From Isoetes taiwanensis (Eukaryota > Streptophyta > Lycopodiopsida > Isoetales > Isoetaceae), in NCBI GenBank assembly GCA_021234155.1, contig JAJEKV010000531.1, forward strand, positions 1 through 64,000: 64,000 nt of DNA, given 5' to 3'. Shown in pieces: positions 22,940 to 32,919 of this stretch. The position numbers were made by a program, and so were the translations under genes. Positions within the stretch are counted from its first letter, which is position 1, and every line of letters starts with the position of its first letter. The notes beneath the pieces were generated by a model that saw nothing but the letters and a program-made list of their open reading frames with translations, made no database searches and was not told where the DNA came from.

Positions 22940-23156
22940 TGGAGACATAGTTTGCTAGAATTCTCAATCCCACATTGTCTCTAGTGGCTATTGTTGAAGA
23001 CACCTGTATCTATAGATGTGACCCAAATGACAAGGAAGTTTGCAGTTAAAATAATTATTTCAAATTGTCAATGTATACATGCACACATTTTCCCGCTGCA
23101 ACAAATAAATGGTAGGGAAATTGAAGGAAAATAAACAAAAGCTCTATCAATTAACA
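22940..23156. other. Spacer, nothing recognised
   Basis: AT-rich sequence following the small charged ORF. A plant-type AATAAA-like motif (AAATAAATGG) occurs near 23103 but is not specific. Confidence 0.3.
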
Positions 23157-23400
23157 TTTTTGGGTTGCCCCTAGGGGGGCAAACCCTTGCTCATGTGGGT
23201 TTTCAGCATATTCTAAGCATATGCTAGAATATTCTTAGAATATACTAGAAATCGCTCCAAACCGGGCTCTTGCCTATAAACCGGCTGATGTCTGTTGGTG
23301 GTCCACCAGTCAACTGTGGTCGAACCGGCAAACCCAAGATCCATTCTATAGGAGATCCCGCAGTTCACAAAGTGGCGCAATACTGTGGTATGCATGTGGC
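23157..23400. repeat. Hairpin-headed dispersed repeat, copy 1
   Basis: It begins with a near-perfect inverted repeat, GGGTTGCCCC-TA-GGGGGGCAAACCC arms (23162-23186), followed by a GCATATTCT...ATATGC...GAATAT segment, GCTCCAAACC and an ACCGGC-rich end. The same order of blocks recurs at 25967-26165. The family is short (about 200-240 bp) and has no coding capacity. A miniature inverted-repeat-like or SINE-like element would fit, but I see no box A/B and no defined ends. Confidence 0.6.
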
Positions 23401-24320
23401 GGACTTCTAAATTTTTCTTGAATCGGGCTTGAACTCGGTGGATGTATAAGATCCTAGTGCGAGCGCCTTGAAGCTAAGCTTCAGAATATGATGAGCTCTG
23501 TAATCAGGATAGAAGCTATGTTTGCAGATTTAGGGCATTTCAGTGCATTTTCAAAATAGGTTTATGGTTATGGTTCAATTTAACTCCTCTGGCTCGTTAG
23601 ACATTAGCTCACTTCTAACATTAATCATAACACATGATAGGAGAATTATGAAAGCATTTTGTTTTTCTCATGGCTTATTCCTTAGACCTACTTGTGAGCT
23701 GATGTTGCGTTGTGATTATTATACCCTCTTAAATAAAGTAAAGCCCTGAGATTAGACTTGGCTTTGAACTCCATTATATAGTTGAACATACTGTGATGGA
23801 CGAGTCGGCATTGCCATGGTCACTCTGGATCTTATGGACGTTAGCATATATTATAGGCATATTGTAAGTGTGTATTTTCTCCATCTGTTTGATTATGTTC
23901 TTTTGAAGTCTGTTTTTGGTAAAATCAATTAGTAAATAAAATCTTTAGAATGTATATGTTCGGCCAGCATAAGAGTTCAAGTGGGAGGACATTGAAGGGG
24001 AAATAATGTCATGGTTGCATATTCTTCGAAATCTCACACAGTCAAACTCGATCAAATATTGGAGGAAAGGCCCTTCGAGCAGCTATCGGTCAAAAAGCCT
24101 CATGATTGGCGAGCAACTTATTGAATAATTCATGACTTTGAACTATGATTTAAGCCACCTCACCCTCCGGCCATGGAGGGCAACCCTCCGTGCGCAGCAC
24201 CTTGTTTTGCTAGTGGTGTATAAAAAAACGAAATTCAAGCACTAAATCAGCATCTTCATAGGTAACATGTGTGATCAGGGCTTCACATTGCCAATCTGCT
24301 CATTATGTTATACCTAACTA
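23401..24320. other. Spacer, no recognised gene
   Basis: Only short frames. The segment at 24155-24195 has a small GC-rich phrase (CACCCTCCGGCCATGGAGGGCA) containing a CCTCC/GGAGG hairpin. Nothing else stands out before the LINE tail. Confidence 0.35.
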
Positions 24321-24321
24321 A

Positions 24322-24425
24322 ATGAGAATGAGAATGAGAATGAGAATGAGAATGAGAATGAGAATGAGAATGAGAATGAGAATGAGAATGAGAATGAGAA
24401 TGAGAATGAGAATGAGAATGAGAAT
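24322..24425 (-). repeat. (GAGAAT)n, about 17 copies, 3' tail of the adjacent LINE
   Basis: A nearly pure hexanucleotide tract abuts the conserved LINE 3' end (TTATCGTCCACCGA...). On the minus strand the LINE reads into (ATTCTC)n. The long His/Ser frame it encodes is only the microsatellite in translation. Confidence 0.85.
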
Positions 24426-25700
24426 TTATCGTCCACCGAATCGAGGCCAATCGGCCTATGGGACCCACAAGGAGCGCAAACAAACTTATTCTTGTTAGGG
24501 TTAAAAACCCCGCCCGAAGGGTTTTCGAGGGAAAAACCGTGGCAGTAATAAGAATCTTTGTCGATCGTATAAGTATACATCAATGTATATATACATTTCA
24601 AGTGTGTGCCCGAGGACACAACTGATCTCGCATGTCCATAACCTCCACGAAGGTATGATCCCAAAGACCAGACGGATGTCGTGCTCAATGTCACATGTAA
24701 TGGCTGGCCGGGCGACCAACTCAAAGATAAGCGCGTCCGAATTTGATCATATGCCGGGCAACTTTGAAGGGTATGAGATTCATCCTCAATGACTCCCATT
24801 TGGCATTGATTGACGAGGCCCGCCCTGGCGTGGCTCACCAATCCATCCGCCTGCCCTCAATTCAAGATGATGTGCCCTGTGCGAATGGAGGCAATGAGTC
24901 TACGCCTTTTCATGGGCAAGTGGGGTACGCGGGTAGCATTCGCGGGCCTCGTTCCAATGTGGGATTTATGTGGCGCTGATAGTGTCTTTGTCTTGACATG
25001 TTCAAGGGCATTGGCATCCCAAAGCTTTTGCCGAGGAAGCAAGCGTCAAGATATTGCCTCAAGCTATGGCGACCGCCTCTGTTTGCATATGTATGCACCG
25101 TGCTCCTCCACATTCCATCTAGCCAACCATTGAGCTCTCTTTTTTCCCTCCAAAGAAGGGCCTTGGTAGCTGCCCCATTGCCATTATATAAGCTAGTTTA
25201 GGGAGACGAGCATCGGCCCATATTGACCACCTTCTCCCAAAAATAGACAATGTGGCGATCAAGGGGCAGCCCCTCGAAGAGGCAAGAATCCTGTCTCCCT
25301 GAAAGAGAATTTGATATGGGACTGTGGACTTCACCCCTAGTGCTCGTACCAAGAAGGCTTTCGGACTGCTCCAAGTCATTCCAAGTAGCAAGTGATACTA
25401 CTTGGCCCCATACTTCCACCGTATAAAAGGACGGGCTCTACTAAGACCTTGAGCAGTGTGTGATCGATGGGCCCAATCATACAACTCCGCTTTATGATTA
25501 TTGTTTTGCATTGCATATAGTGCCTTCCAAGCTGCCGTCACTAAAGAACATCCCAATATTTTTTGAAGGGCCATGAAGGGCAAGGAAAGGGCAATGAAGG
25601 GTAGCTTGAAGGGCAATCAACACTAAACTAGCACCTGTGTCGCGACATGCTAAAGTGTACATCACTAGTAAAAAAGTCCCAAAATAGTATATAGACATTT
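24426..25700 (-). mobile_element. LINE (non-LTR retrotransposon), 3' part of ORF2, broken
   Basis: Minus-strand frames give the C-terminal region typical of LINE ORF2. It starts with VEVWGQVVSLATWNDLEQS (about 25430-25370), then GVKSTVPYQILFQ (about 25335), a CPLDRHIVYFWEKVVNM-like helix (about 25260), RRRLIASIRTGHI (about 24900) and QCQMGVIEDESHTLQSCPAYDQIR (about 24800-24735). The last is a Cys/His knuckle of the kind that follows reverse transcriptase in plant LINEs. The catalytic RT and the endonuclease are not seen, so the copy is 5' truncated or decayed beyond 25.7 kb. The 3' untranslated end (SHRPIGLD-coding DNA, TCGGCCTATGGGACCC) is shared with fragments at 40.17 and 55.96 kb. The tail is the (GAGAAT)n tract. 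Confidence 0.8.
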
Positions 25701-25966
25701 TATCTACACATGGGCCAAGCTTTCCTGCCAGAGAGAGAACAACCTTAGTTGTTTAGCATGTAAAACCTTAGATGCTCACTTGGGTGTGCATAGATTCTTG
25801 GATTAATGGTAAAAGTAAAAACTTTATAAGGTGCAATTTTCTTGTTCGACATTATGCCACTGAGGTCCTTTAGATGATAAGATTGCATAAATGCTTAATC
25901 TTTATATAAAACTTACCCATTATACCATTTATTGAACTATATTCTCTTTCTGAAGGTTAAAGTGGT

Positions 25967-26165
25967 TTTTTGGGTTGCCCCTAAGGGGGCAAACCCTCGT
26001 TTATTGGTTTGTGGCATATTCCAAGTATATATCAGTATATGCCTGGAATATGCCAATAACTGCTCCAAACCCATTATTGGTCAGAATTGTCTCATCATTT
26101 CCGTTCTTTGGGGCAGCCACTCGAAAACCGGCTAACCCGGAGAGGCCTCCTCTAGGCAACTAGGA
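25967..26165. repeat. Hairpin-headed dispersed repeat, copy 2
   Basis: The GGGTTGCCCC/GGGGGCAAACCC head (25972-25995), a GCATATTCCAAG block, GCTCCAAACCC and an AACCGGCTAACCCGG end match the copy at 23157-23400 in the same order and orientation. It lies 80 bp upstream of the sucrose-phosphate synthase relic, where an intron of the source gene would be expected. Confidence 0.6.
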
Positions 26166-26243
26166 TTCTGGCTAGAGTTCTATAGCGTGTTTCTTGCAAT
26201 TGCACTGTTACCCAGTTCAAAAAATGTTCCAATGCCTTTGATA

Positions 26244-27520
26244 GGGCATTGCTTGGGATGTAACAAGCTTGAACAGCTTCAGAAACAAGGCTGGCAATCA
26301 AAGGATGATATTAGTGCTACCTAATAGAATTTGAGGCGCATTGAACTAGAAAGACTGTCAAGTGATTTATCCGGAATAGTTATCACTAGTCAAAGACAAG
26401 AAATTGAGGAACAATGGGGTCTATATGATGGTTTTAACTTGAAATTGTACCCAACACTGAGATCAAGGGCGAGGAATGGGCTTAGTTCTCACGATCGTTA
26501 CATGCCTCTTATGGTGGTAGCCTGGCTATCCAAAGGAAGACCTTGCAACTATAATGCAAGCTTTTGGGAGTGCAGAGCATTGAGGGACTTGGCAAATTTG
26601 GTGAGTTGAAATTTGTTTGTTTGTCTTTGACTTTTTCGACTTCAATAATGGGTAACGGACAATATACATGTCATGGTCTGATGATGGTGCAGTGTGTTCT
26701 TACAAAAATATTGAAACTTATTGATAAGTATGACCTTTATGGTCGATTTGCATATCAAAAAATACTACAGGCAGTCTGATGTTCCTGATATTTATCGTCT
26801 TGCAGCGAGAACAAAGGTAGCCATCTTTAATGGATTCCTGGCACCTTGTTTACTAACACATCGTGTTTTGGCATTTTTACTTATCCAACATTGGTGGAGC
26901 CTTTTGGGTTAACATTGATTGAGGTAGATATGGCGAAGCTTACCCTATTTTCTATTTGTTGTAGATATTGAAGAATGGATTACTAATAGACCCATATGAC
27001 CTGAAGGACATAGCAGTTGCTTTGGTCAAGCTCTTATCAGACAGGAACCAGTGGTTAGAGAAGCGAAGAAATGGGCTACAAAATATTCACCTTTACTCGT
27101 GGTTAGAAAATTGCAAGTCTTATCTTTTGAAGTTGTCTAGCTGTCGGGCAAGACAGCCCCAGTGGCACAATAGCAATGATGGAAATATGCTTAATGAGTC
27201 ACTAGAAGGTTCGTGGACTGGAGAACATATCTTTACGCTTATTTGATGATGGGAATCAGTTGAAACAAGCATTAGAGAAGCATCAAATAAAAGAAAATCT
27301 ATCTGATGGCCCATCACAAATCTTTGTAATGCTCCTAGTACAAAGCTGTTTAATGGCCATAGCATGTCTTCTAATGGGCCTTCAATTCAATCCAATGCAA
27401 ATTTGACAAATAAGACCACCTTACTTCGAAGGAAAAAGAAGTTATTTGCCATTGCAGTTGATGAATACGAAAGCTCAGATAGTACATTACAAGATGTTTT
27501 CCAACTTAGAATATACTTCT
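26244..27520 (+). pseudogene. SPS: Sucrose-phosphate synthase fragment (glycosyltransferase part)
   Basis: Sucrose-phosphate synthase makes sucrose-6-phosphate from UDP-glucose and fructose-6-phosphate in the plant cytosol. Plus-strand segments in correct order match its family-4 glycosyltransferase core. They are NKLEQLQKQGW (about 26265), a RIELERLSS/VITSQRQEIEEQWGLYDGF block (about 26332-26425), SSHDRYMPLMVV, ECRALRDLANL (ending at a GTGAGT donor at 26601), LTKILKLIDKYDLYG (about 26700), SDVPDIYRLAARTK and the active-site EPFGLTLIE (about 26905-26925, with both Glu of the E-x7-E motif). NGLLIDPYDLKDIAVAL (about 26975), LENISLRLFDDGN (about 27215) and LLRRKKKLFAIAVDEYE (about 27415) follow. 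The exon for the conserved loop between the E-x7-E motif and NGLL is missing: only a 41 bp GT...AG stretch remains. Stops near 26320 and frame changes confirm a pseudogene. Intron remnants mean it is not a retrocopy. Both ends of the gene are absent. Confidence 0.88.
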
Positions 27521-27732
27521 ATATTATGCTTTACATATAGGGTGATCATGCCATGAGACCAATATTGGCTTCATAAGCAACTACCATGTATGAAGGTATT
27601 GGATAATTATTTATATACGCAAGCACCTTCTATAAGTGATATCGATATCGAATGTAAGATCCAAACCTATAAAATAAAATAGGCAATTCAGAGAGAGTTG
27701 TGCATATTTAAAAAAAAAAAATTAATTTATAA
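27521..27732. other. AT-rich spacer
   Basis: Contains a short (GATATC) phrase near 27640 and an A-rich run at about 27710-27720 directly before the Helitron end. No gene. Confidence 0.3.
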
Positions 27733-27760
27733 CTAGTAATCGGTGCCCCGTTGTTCGGCA
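27733..27760 (-). mobile_element. Helitron 3' terminus, second copy
   Basis: The minus strand reads TGCCG-AACAA-CGGGGCA, an imperfect stem, followed by exactly 11 nt ending in CTAG at 27733, then T. The spacing and the ACC after the stem are the same as in the terminus at 9333-9360. The body would extend to higher coordinates. If so, the Ty3/gypsy element beginning at 28295 lies inside or beyond it. No 5' end identified. Confidence 0.5.
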
Positions 27761-28294
27761 TAGGTACCCAATCAAGCAATCGGGCTGAATTTTAAGTTGA
27801 TATTGGTTTGGAATGACTTCTATAACAAAGTAGTGCTACATAGCTATGATGAAATGACTTGCTACTTTGCGTATAAAGAAACATGAATACCATTGATGCC
27901 TCGCAAATTTGTATGTGGTCGGGATTCCCAGAGAAGAGGCGCTAGATGTGGTTTTATGCGGGTTGTTGCTCCATTGCAAAGAAGATCCATTTTATTGGTA
28001 TCGAGCCTAGTTTGAGACTAGGATAGGCTATTGCATGAGGTGCATGCCAATTGAAGCAGCATATGAATCATCATGGTTTGGTTTAAGATTTGCACATCAG
28101 GCTCCTGGGAACGTGAGAGGCAATCATGAAAGCCGCAGAGGTCTTCGAGCAAGGTGATCTCCGCCAAAAGCGTGACCAAGACCTAACAGCTTGGGTTTCG
28201 AAATCATCTCCGTTTGCCTTCAAAATTACAAAGGATATCTATTGGGGGTCGAAATTGGCCTAGACGTAATCCCAAAGGAATTGAAACAACCATG
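27761..28294. other. Spacer before the LTR retrotransposon
   Basis: No recognised gene. It may be Helitron body (see the terminus at 27733). The five bases before the element (CCATG) do not match the five after it (CCTGG) perfectly, so no clean target-site duplication is visible. Confidence 0.35.
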
Positions 28295-28899
28295 TGTTTG
28301 GGGTCCGGCGAGGATCGCCGAGGGATGATCTCCGCGGGAGATCCGCGGAAGTCCGGGCAGGCAAATCCCCGAGACACTCTTGTCACGCGGGATTTTGCTA
28401 ACAGAGGAAAGAACAAGAAAAACTCGGATAAAACAAGAATGGCAATACACAATGAAACACACAAGACACTTGTGGAGAACACGCAATCCATTGATCAAAA
28501 CAAGTGTACAATGAAGGCTCAAAAGAGCGCATAACAAAGCATCAAAGATGTCCGCTCAGAGTGACACAAAAGAACACTCGAACCCTTTTTTGAAGGAGCA
28601 AAAATGCTACAATATATAGGAACACGGAGTGGGCCTACGGGCCTGAATCTGATCCTCATCATGACAACGCTGCGGCTCCACTACTTGGGCACTCGAACAG
28701 AATGAGCCGTCCGCGCCGTGCTAGCACAGACAAGTAGTGGCCCGCCGTGGGTCCTACCTTTGGGTCTTCTGCTTCTTGGAGGAGCTTTTGACCCGCCTGC
28801 GGCGCCTTGTGGATCCCTCTTCTTGGACACCGTGGCGGTGGGGGCCTCGCCCTCATGCAGCAAGTATAGACACAGGTTCCGCCAGCACAGGGGCTAACA
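28295..28899 (-). repeat. 3' LTR
   Basis: The 605 bp repeat matches 38795-39395 over its whole length. It begins TGTTTGGGGTCC and ends GCTAACA on the plus strand, giving the canonical TG...CA ends on either strand. Differences from the other copy are mostly 1-4 base indels. Confidence 0.92.
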
Positions 28900-28914
28900 C
28901 TCCCCTACCAAACT
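28900..28914 (-). other. Polypurine tract
   Basis: On the minus strand, TTTGGTAGGGGAG lies immediately upstream of the 3' LTR. This is the expected position and purine content for the plus-strand primer. Confidence 0.7.
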
Positions 28915-31247
28915 ACACTTATTGGCTAGAAAGGGGGCATGAATTCGGGGTGGGAATCCTCGCTCCTCTTTTCGATCTTGAACATAGAGATGAGGGAGGC
29001 TCACCATCAGATTCACCGAAAGTGTTGTTCGCCTCTTTTCCAGATTTGCTTGAGTCCCGGATGCCAAACATTCTACCGCTCCTATGAGAAAGCCTTCAGA
29101 AATCATGTTCTCCAAATGGCGTGGATCTCGGGATGGAAGATTTGTGATCTCCATGTATAAGACAAGGTCCAACCCGAACTTTCCAAAGATTTGCATTGGG
29201 GTTGCAAAATGGATCCGCACTTGCGTTCACGCATACTCGAGTATGGTCATGAGTGCCGCATTGCATTCGCTTGCCGTAAATACGTATGGATCAGCTGAAG
29301 TTTTGGCCTTGGCAAGGAAGGTTACAAGACCGAAATTGCATTCAGGCAGTCTTCCACGAACACGCATTGGGCATGTATATCCGGGGCTTGTTGGTGTTGT
29401 CCAAAGTTTCATCCTCACGCCATTTCATGCCTCATGGATGAAGCGTGGGTCCCAACGCTTGTCTGCCGCAATTGCCGTGGGTGTCCAATCTGCATGTTCT
29501 TTGACTTCGATGGTCCGTAATCTTGTCTCCATCTTTGGGGAATTGACCTTGATCGAGGTGGGCATCCAAAGCTTGCTAGTGTACTCGGTTGTTTGGGGGT
29601 TGGTGCCGGTCATCCCGCATCTGTTTGGAATTCCAATAATATCTTCTCGTGTAGTTGTTTGGTAATCGTCTCCCATGCACCGGAATGTACATGCCGGCCA
29701 CAGGCTGTGGTCCCACTCATCGGGGAGGACGCTCGTTTCAGCTCCCGCGGTGCGCATCTGCAAGGAAGCATAATGTTGTAAGAACAACTGCAAGGTCAAG
29801 TTCTTGTTGAGAGTTGTATAGTGTCCGGCGAAGGAGCGTGCCAAGTTCAGCTAGCCATAGCTCCACTTCTTTTCTTAGAGAAGAGGCATGTATTCGAGGT
29901 AACGGTTTGCGAGTAAATTTTGTGTCTTGGAGGTACTTGTTCTTCTTGGTCAAAAGAACGCATTTGTGTATCTCCTTTAAAGTTCTCGAAGCGCTTATCC
30001 GGATGAGCCCGAGTAACATGTGCCGTAGAAGTCGTGGCATGACATAAGCCGGGGCTATGGTGCCGGTGAGCGAAATGGTCGAGATCCGCAACCTCGTAGG
30101 ATATCAAAATTGACGAGAGCACAAAGTGTGCCTCGTTCATGGACGGTACATGAAGGGCCATTGTCGCTCGATATCGCCTACAGCCGTGGGACTTGTGGTA
30201 TCACCCTTGTTTCTCAGCCCGGAATAAAAGAAAAGTGTTTTTCCTTGCTTGCACATAGTCATGGTAACCGGCCTAAACCCGGATAGTCCGGGGAATAGCG
30301 TAAGCAAACGATAGGTTTGTTCGCTTTTTCTTACGCATCATCTGCCGTCGGGCTTTCGCCTATCTGAAAGCCGTATCTTGTGTCTGCAATGATATCTTGT
30401 TGCTCGAGAGACCGGGTCCGCAGATCCGTGACTTTTGCGTGTGAGGTGTCCGGACTTTGGAGAAGTTGGGAATCGCAGGAGCTTGAAGTCGAGAGTGGCT
30501 TGCAAAGTCCGCTTTGAGTGCAAACTATTTCAAGAGCATCCGCAGCGCGGTGTTGCCGCTTGAGCTGGTCTAACTTGCCTTGGAGAGATGCGATGTGAGC
30601 ATCCTTATTCCGCAAGGTGGTTTCGAAAGTCGCGGACCTTGGACTCAAGTATCAAGTTGGTCGTGACGTGTCTGCCGTTTCTCGGTCGAGTAGCATTATT
30701 CGTGACGACCGTGATTGTTGTAGCGTGTCTCAAGATCGCTGTACTTGGTGTCGCTTTTGTTTGAGGGACTCCTTGAGTTCCTTGACAATTTGCCGGGATT
30801 GATGAAGGGTTTCGATGGATCATGAATTGATTGTGCAAGGCTTCTTCTTCCTGGCCTCACATCCAGCCAAATCGCCTTCAAAGCAGGATGACTTCGGCTT
30901 TGAGTTGGTCCACGGACTCGCGGTCGTGGCCCCCGGTGGCTGCTATGAAGTTCCGTGATGATCAATGAGGGCATCAAGGTACCGAGGACAGCTTCATCAG
31001 AGGTATCCACGGTGTGAGGAGGTGGATGGGATGGCTTTGATCCGTCACCCTTGTTTATAGATCCTTGGTCATTGCCGTGAGTGTCCTTGTGAGTACCGTG
31101 AGATCAATGGGAGTTTTGTTGTCTTCCGCCATTGTTGTTTTTGCCGGTGCCATTTGAGTCCGAAAGTGGAATTGTTGCACAAGGTTAACCGGGTGGTTGT
31201 TCCGTGGTTGGTTATCACCGTAGGAATAGGTTTTAGAGAATTGGAAT
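28915..31247 (-). pseudogene. Extra coding region of the LTR element, C-terminal part
   Basis: Between the Pro-rich end of the extra ORF and the polypurine tract, the minus strand stays open in overlapping segments in changing frames. About 30331-31010 gives Gln/Leu/Lys-rich, heptad-like sequence (LRNKDAHIASLQGKLDQLKRQH), consistent with a coiled coil. Segments at 29425-30160 and 28894-29420 are mixed and uncharacterised (KRWDPRFIHEA near 29440, ECLASGTQANLEKR near 29050). Plus-strand frames here are shadows. I recognise no envelope-type transmembrane anchor. Whether this continues the ORF at 31248-32066 or is a separate one cannot be decided because of frame breaks. Confidence 0.4.
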
Positions 31248-32066
31248 TTAAGGTGGAGGTGGAGACGGTGGTTGTGAAATATTTCGCGTCGAGTTGGTCG
31301 ACGAGATTGATGGCGAGAAGGAAGGAGGAGAGTTTGGTTGAAGACCTTTCAAAGCATCAATAAGGTCAGGATGTTGGCTTGGTGGAGAAGGGGGCATGAT
31401 GGCGCGTGGGGTCTGATGATTAATGAAAGCCTGGAAGTGGGCTCCCATGGGGCAGTCCGAGGAAGAGTTAGGATTTTTTCTGAGTCTGTCAAGTTCCTGT
31501 TGAAATCTCTGATACAGGAGTTGAGTCCAATTGATTGTTTCAGTGGTGTTGGTGAGGATATAGTACAGATGGTAGAAAACATCGTTAATAGAGGTATTCT
31601 TCATGGAGTAACCCAAAAATTTCCTCCAAAGAAACTTGGTAAAGGCATCATGTTGCTTTGGAAAGGTGGATGCCTTTGGTTTGTGCAAAGATTATAAGGA
31701 ATAGAGCGTAATTTGAAATATCATATTTACCAATGTCAAGGTAAGACAAGGCATTGGGCGGATTGGGTAGAGAAAAGGCAGAGGCTATGGTTTGAGGGTT
31801 TAGGAGTATAGGGTTTCCATCGACTTGGGAGGCATATCCATCTTCTGCCTTCACCAGGTTAGCCACAAATTGCTGAATTTGTTCTTGTTGGGAGCCGGGA
31901 GTTCCTGTTGCAGAAAATGAAACAATCCGGAACTCACCAGGAGGTTATAGGTGATGCCAGATGTGGGAGCTGGTGCAGATGAAGAAACGAACTTGATATT
32001 TTCGAATTGCGCTGGATCCATTGGTGCAGTCGCGTTGAGTGTTGAGTTCTTGGAGGTAGAAGCCAT
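31248..32066 (-). pseudogene. Extra ORF downstream of integrase, N-terminal part
   Basis: A start at 32066 (ATGGCTTCTACC) opens a protein with a Ser/Thr-rich leader, then a folded-looking alpha-helical region. Key segments are NPQTIASAFSLPNP (about 31810), LDIGKYDISNYALFLIIFAQ (about 31740), KFLWRKFLGYS and NDVFYHLYYILTNTTETINW (about 31640-31520). A Pro-rich tail follows (PPSPPSQHP, then PPSPPPP, ending at 31248). Two frame changes, near 31925 and 31670, break it. The helical part loosely recalls the plant Transposase_32-like or mobile-domain type proteins found in some plant retroelements; this is a weak resemblance only. It lies on the same strand as pol, about 0.85 kb beyond the GPY/F module. 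Confidence 0.5.
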
Positions 32067-32150
32067 CTTGAAGGTCGAGGTCACGAGTAATAAGTCGGAA
32101 GGACGGAGGGAGTATGAGTGAAAAGTGAGGAGTGGAAGTGACGGTTGGGA

Positions 32151-32152
<2 letters not shown>

Positions 32153-32183
<31 letters not shown>
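32153..32183 (-). repeat. Internal poly-A (31 nt) upstream of the extra ORF
   Basis: A run of about 31 T on the plus strand reads as poly-A on the element's coding strand. It lies 90 bp before the extra ORF start and after integrase. It may mark the junction where the extra ORF was acquired, or simply be homopolymer expansion. Confidence 0.6.
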
Positions 32184-32184
<1 letters not shown>

Positions 32185-32189
32185 AGTCG

Positions 32190-32900
32190 TGGGAGACACG
32201 TGTCGAAAGATCGCGGACGATTGAGAATCTCAAGAGACGCCTTCGCACTAAGATGCGTGAGAGTTCCCGGCGGAGAATAAAACTTTAATGGCGACGGTAT
32301 TAATCACCGGGCGCTTGTCGTAATATTAAAAAGAGGAGTCGAAAAAGTTTGCGGTGTACAAAAATATCGCTGGGGAATGATTACGGAATATCCGTGGAGG
32401 TGACTCGTCGTGAACAACCGCTGCTAGGGTTGGTATTCGCTATAAATTGGAAGTTGGGTTCACGAGAAGAACCAAAAATCGTGAAGATGGAGAACTCGAT
32501 AACAGCGGGGTCCGGTGAGCTTCCACGACCGGATTACATGCAAGATGGACGACGCCGACCGTGGGCGCCTGGGGAATCGCCGGATCCCTATGGATCCTTG
32601 GTTGGAGGCACCGCCGCCAACCCGGAGATAAACTCGATCGCCCGGGAGGTGATCGCTCACCGGAGTGGTCGCACCGGTGGGGCTTCCGTGATCCTCCGAG
32701 TGGAGTGCCCCCTGAGTAAAGGGCTAGTAGCAAAGATGATAGGGGTTTTCCCAATTTTTGTTTAGTTTAGGACTTTCGTGTGAAAAAATCCCACAAATAA
32801 TTGTAGCCTTCGGGCAATTTTGTACATAATAGAAAAGTGTTTCTCATAAATTTGTACAAGTGGTATCTTGTTGTAAATTTTGTTCTTGAGCTAAGGATGC
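32190..32900 (-). other. Untranslated spacer between integrase and the extra ORF
   Basis: Contains GC-rich DNA at 32450-32760 with open frames on both strands and no recognised domain. On the plus strand the frame at 32349-32765 is longer than its minus-strand rivals, but it has no motif that I know and lies antisense to the element. I treat it as a shadow or a small captured segment. Confidence 0.3.
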
Positions 32901-32919
32901 TGCAGCAGGGGTTTGAAAT

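Noticed and set aside
24283-24483. ORF with a long His-Ser (or Phe-Ser) dipeptide run
   Set aside because: It is only the (GAGAAT)n microsatellite in translation; all three minus-strand frames are open for the same reason.
28139-28560. Open frames on both strands around 28204-28537
   Set aside because: They fall largely in the 3' LTR and recur in the 5' LTR, so they are not independent genes.
32349-32765. Plus-strand 138-codon ORF
   Set aside because: Antisense to the LTR element, no recognised domain, and the GC-rich DNA is open on the other strand as well. Kept only as a remark.
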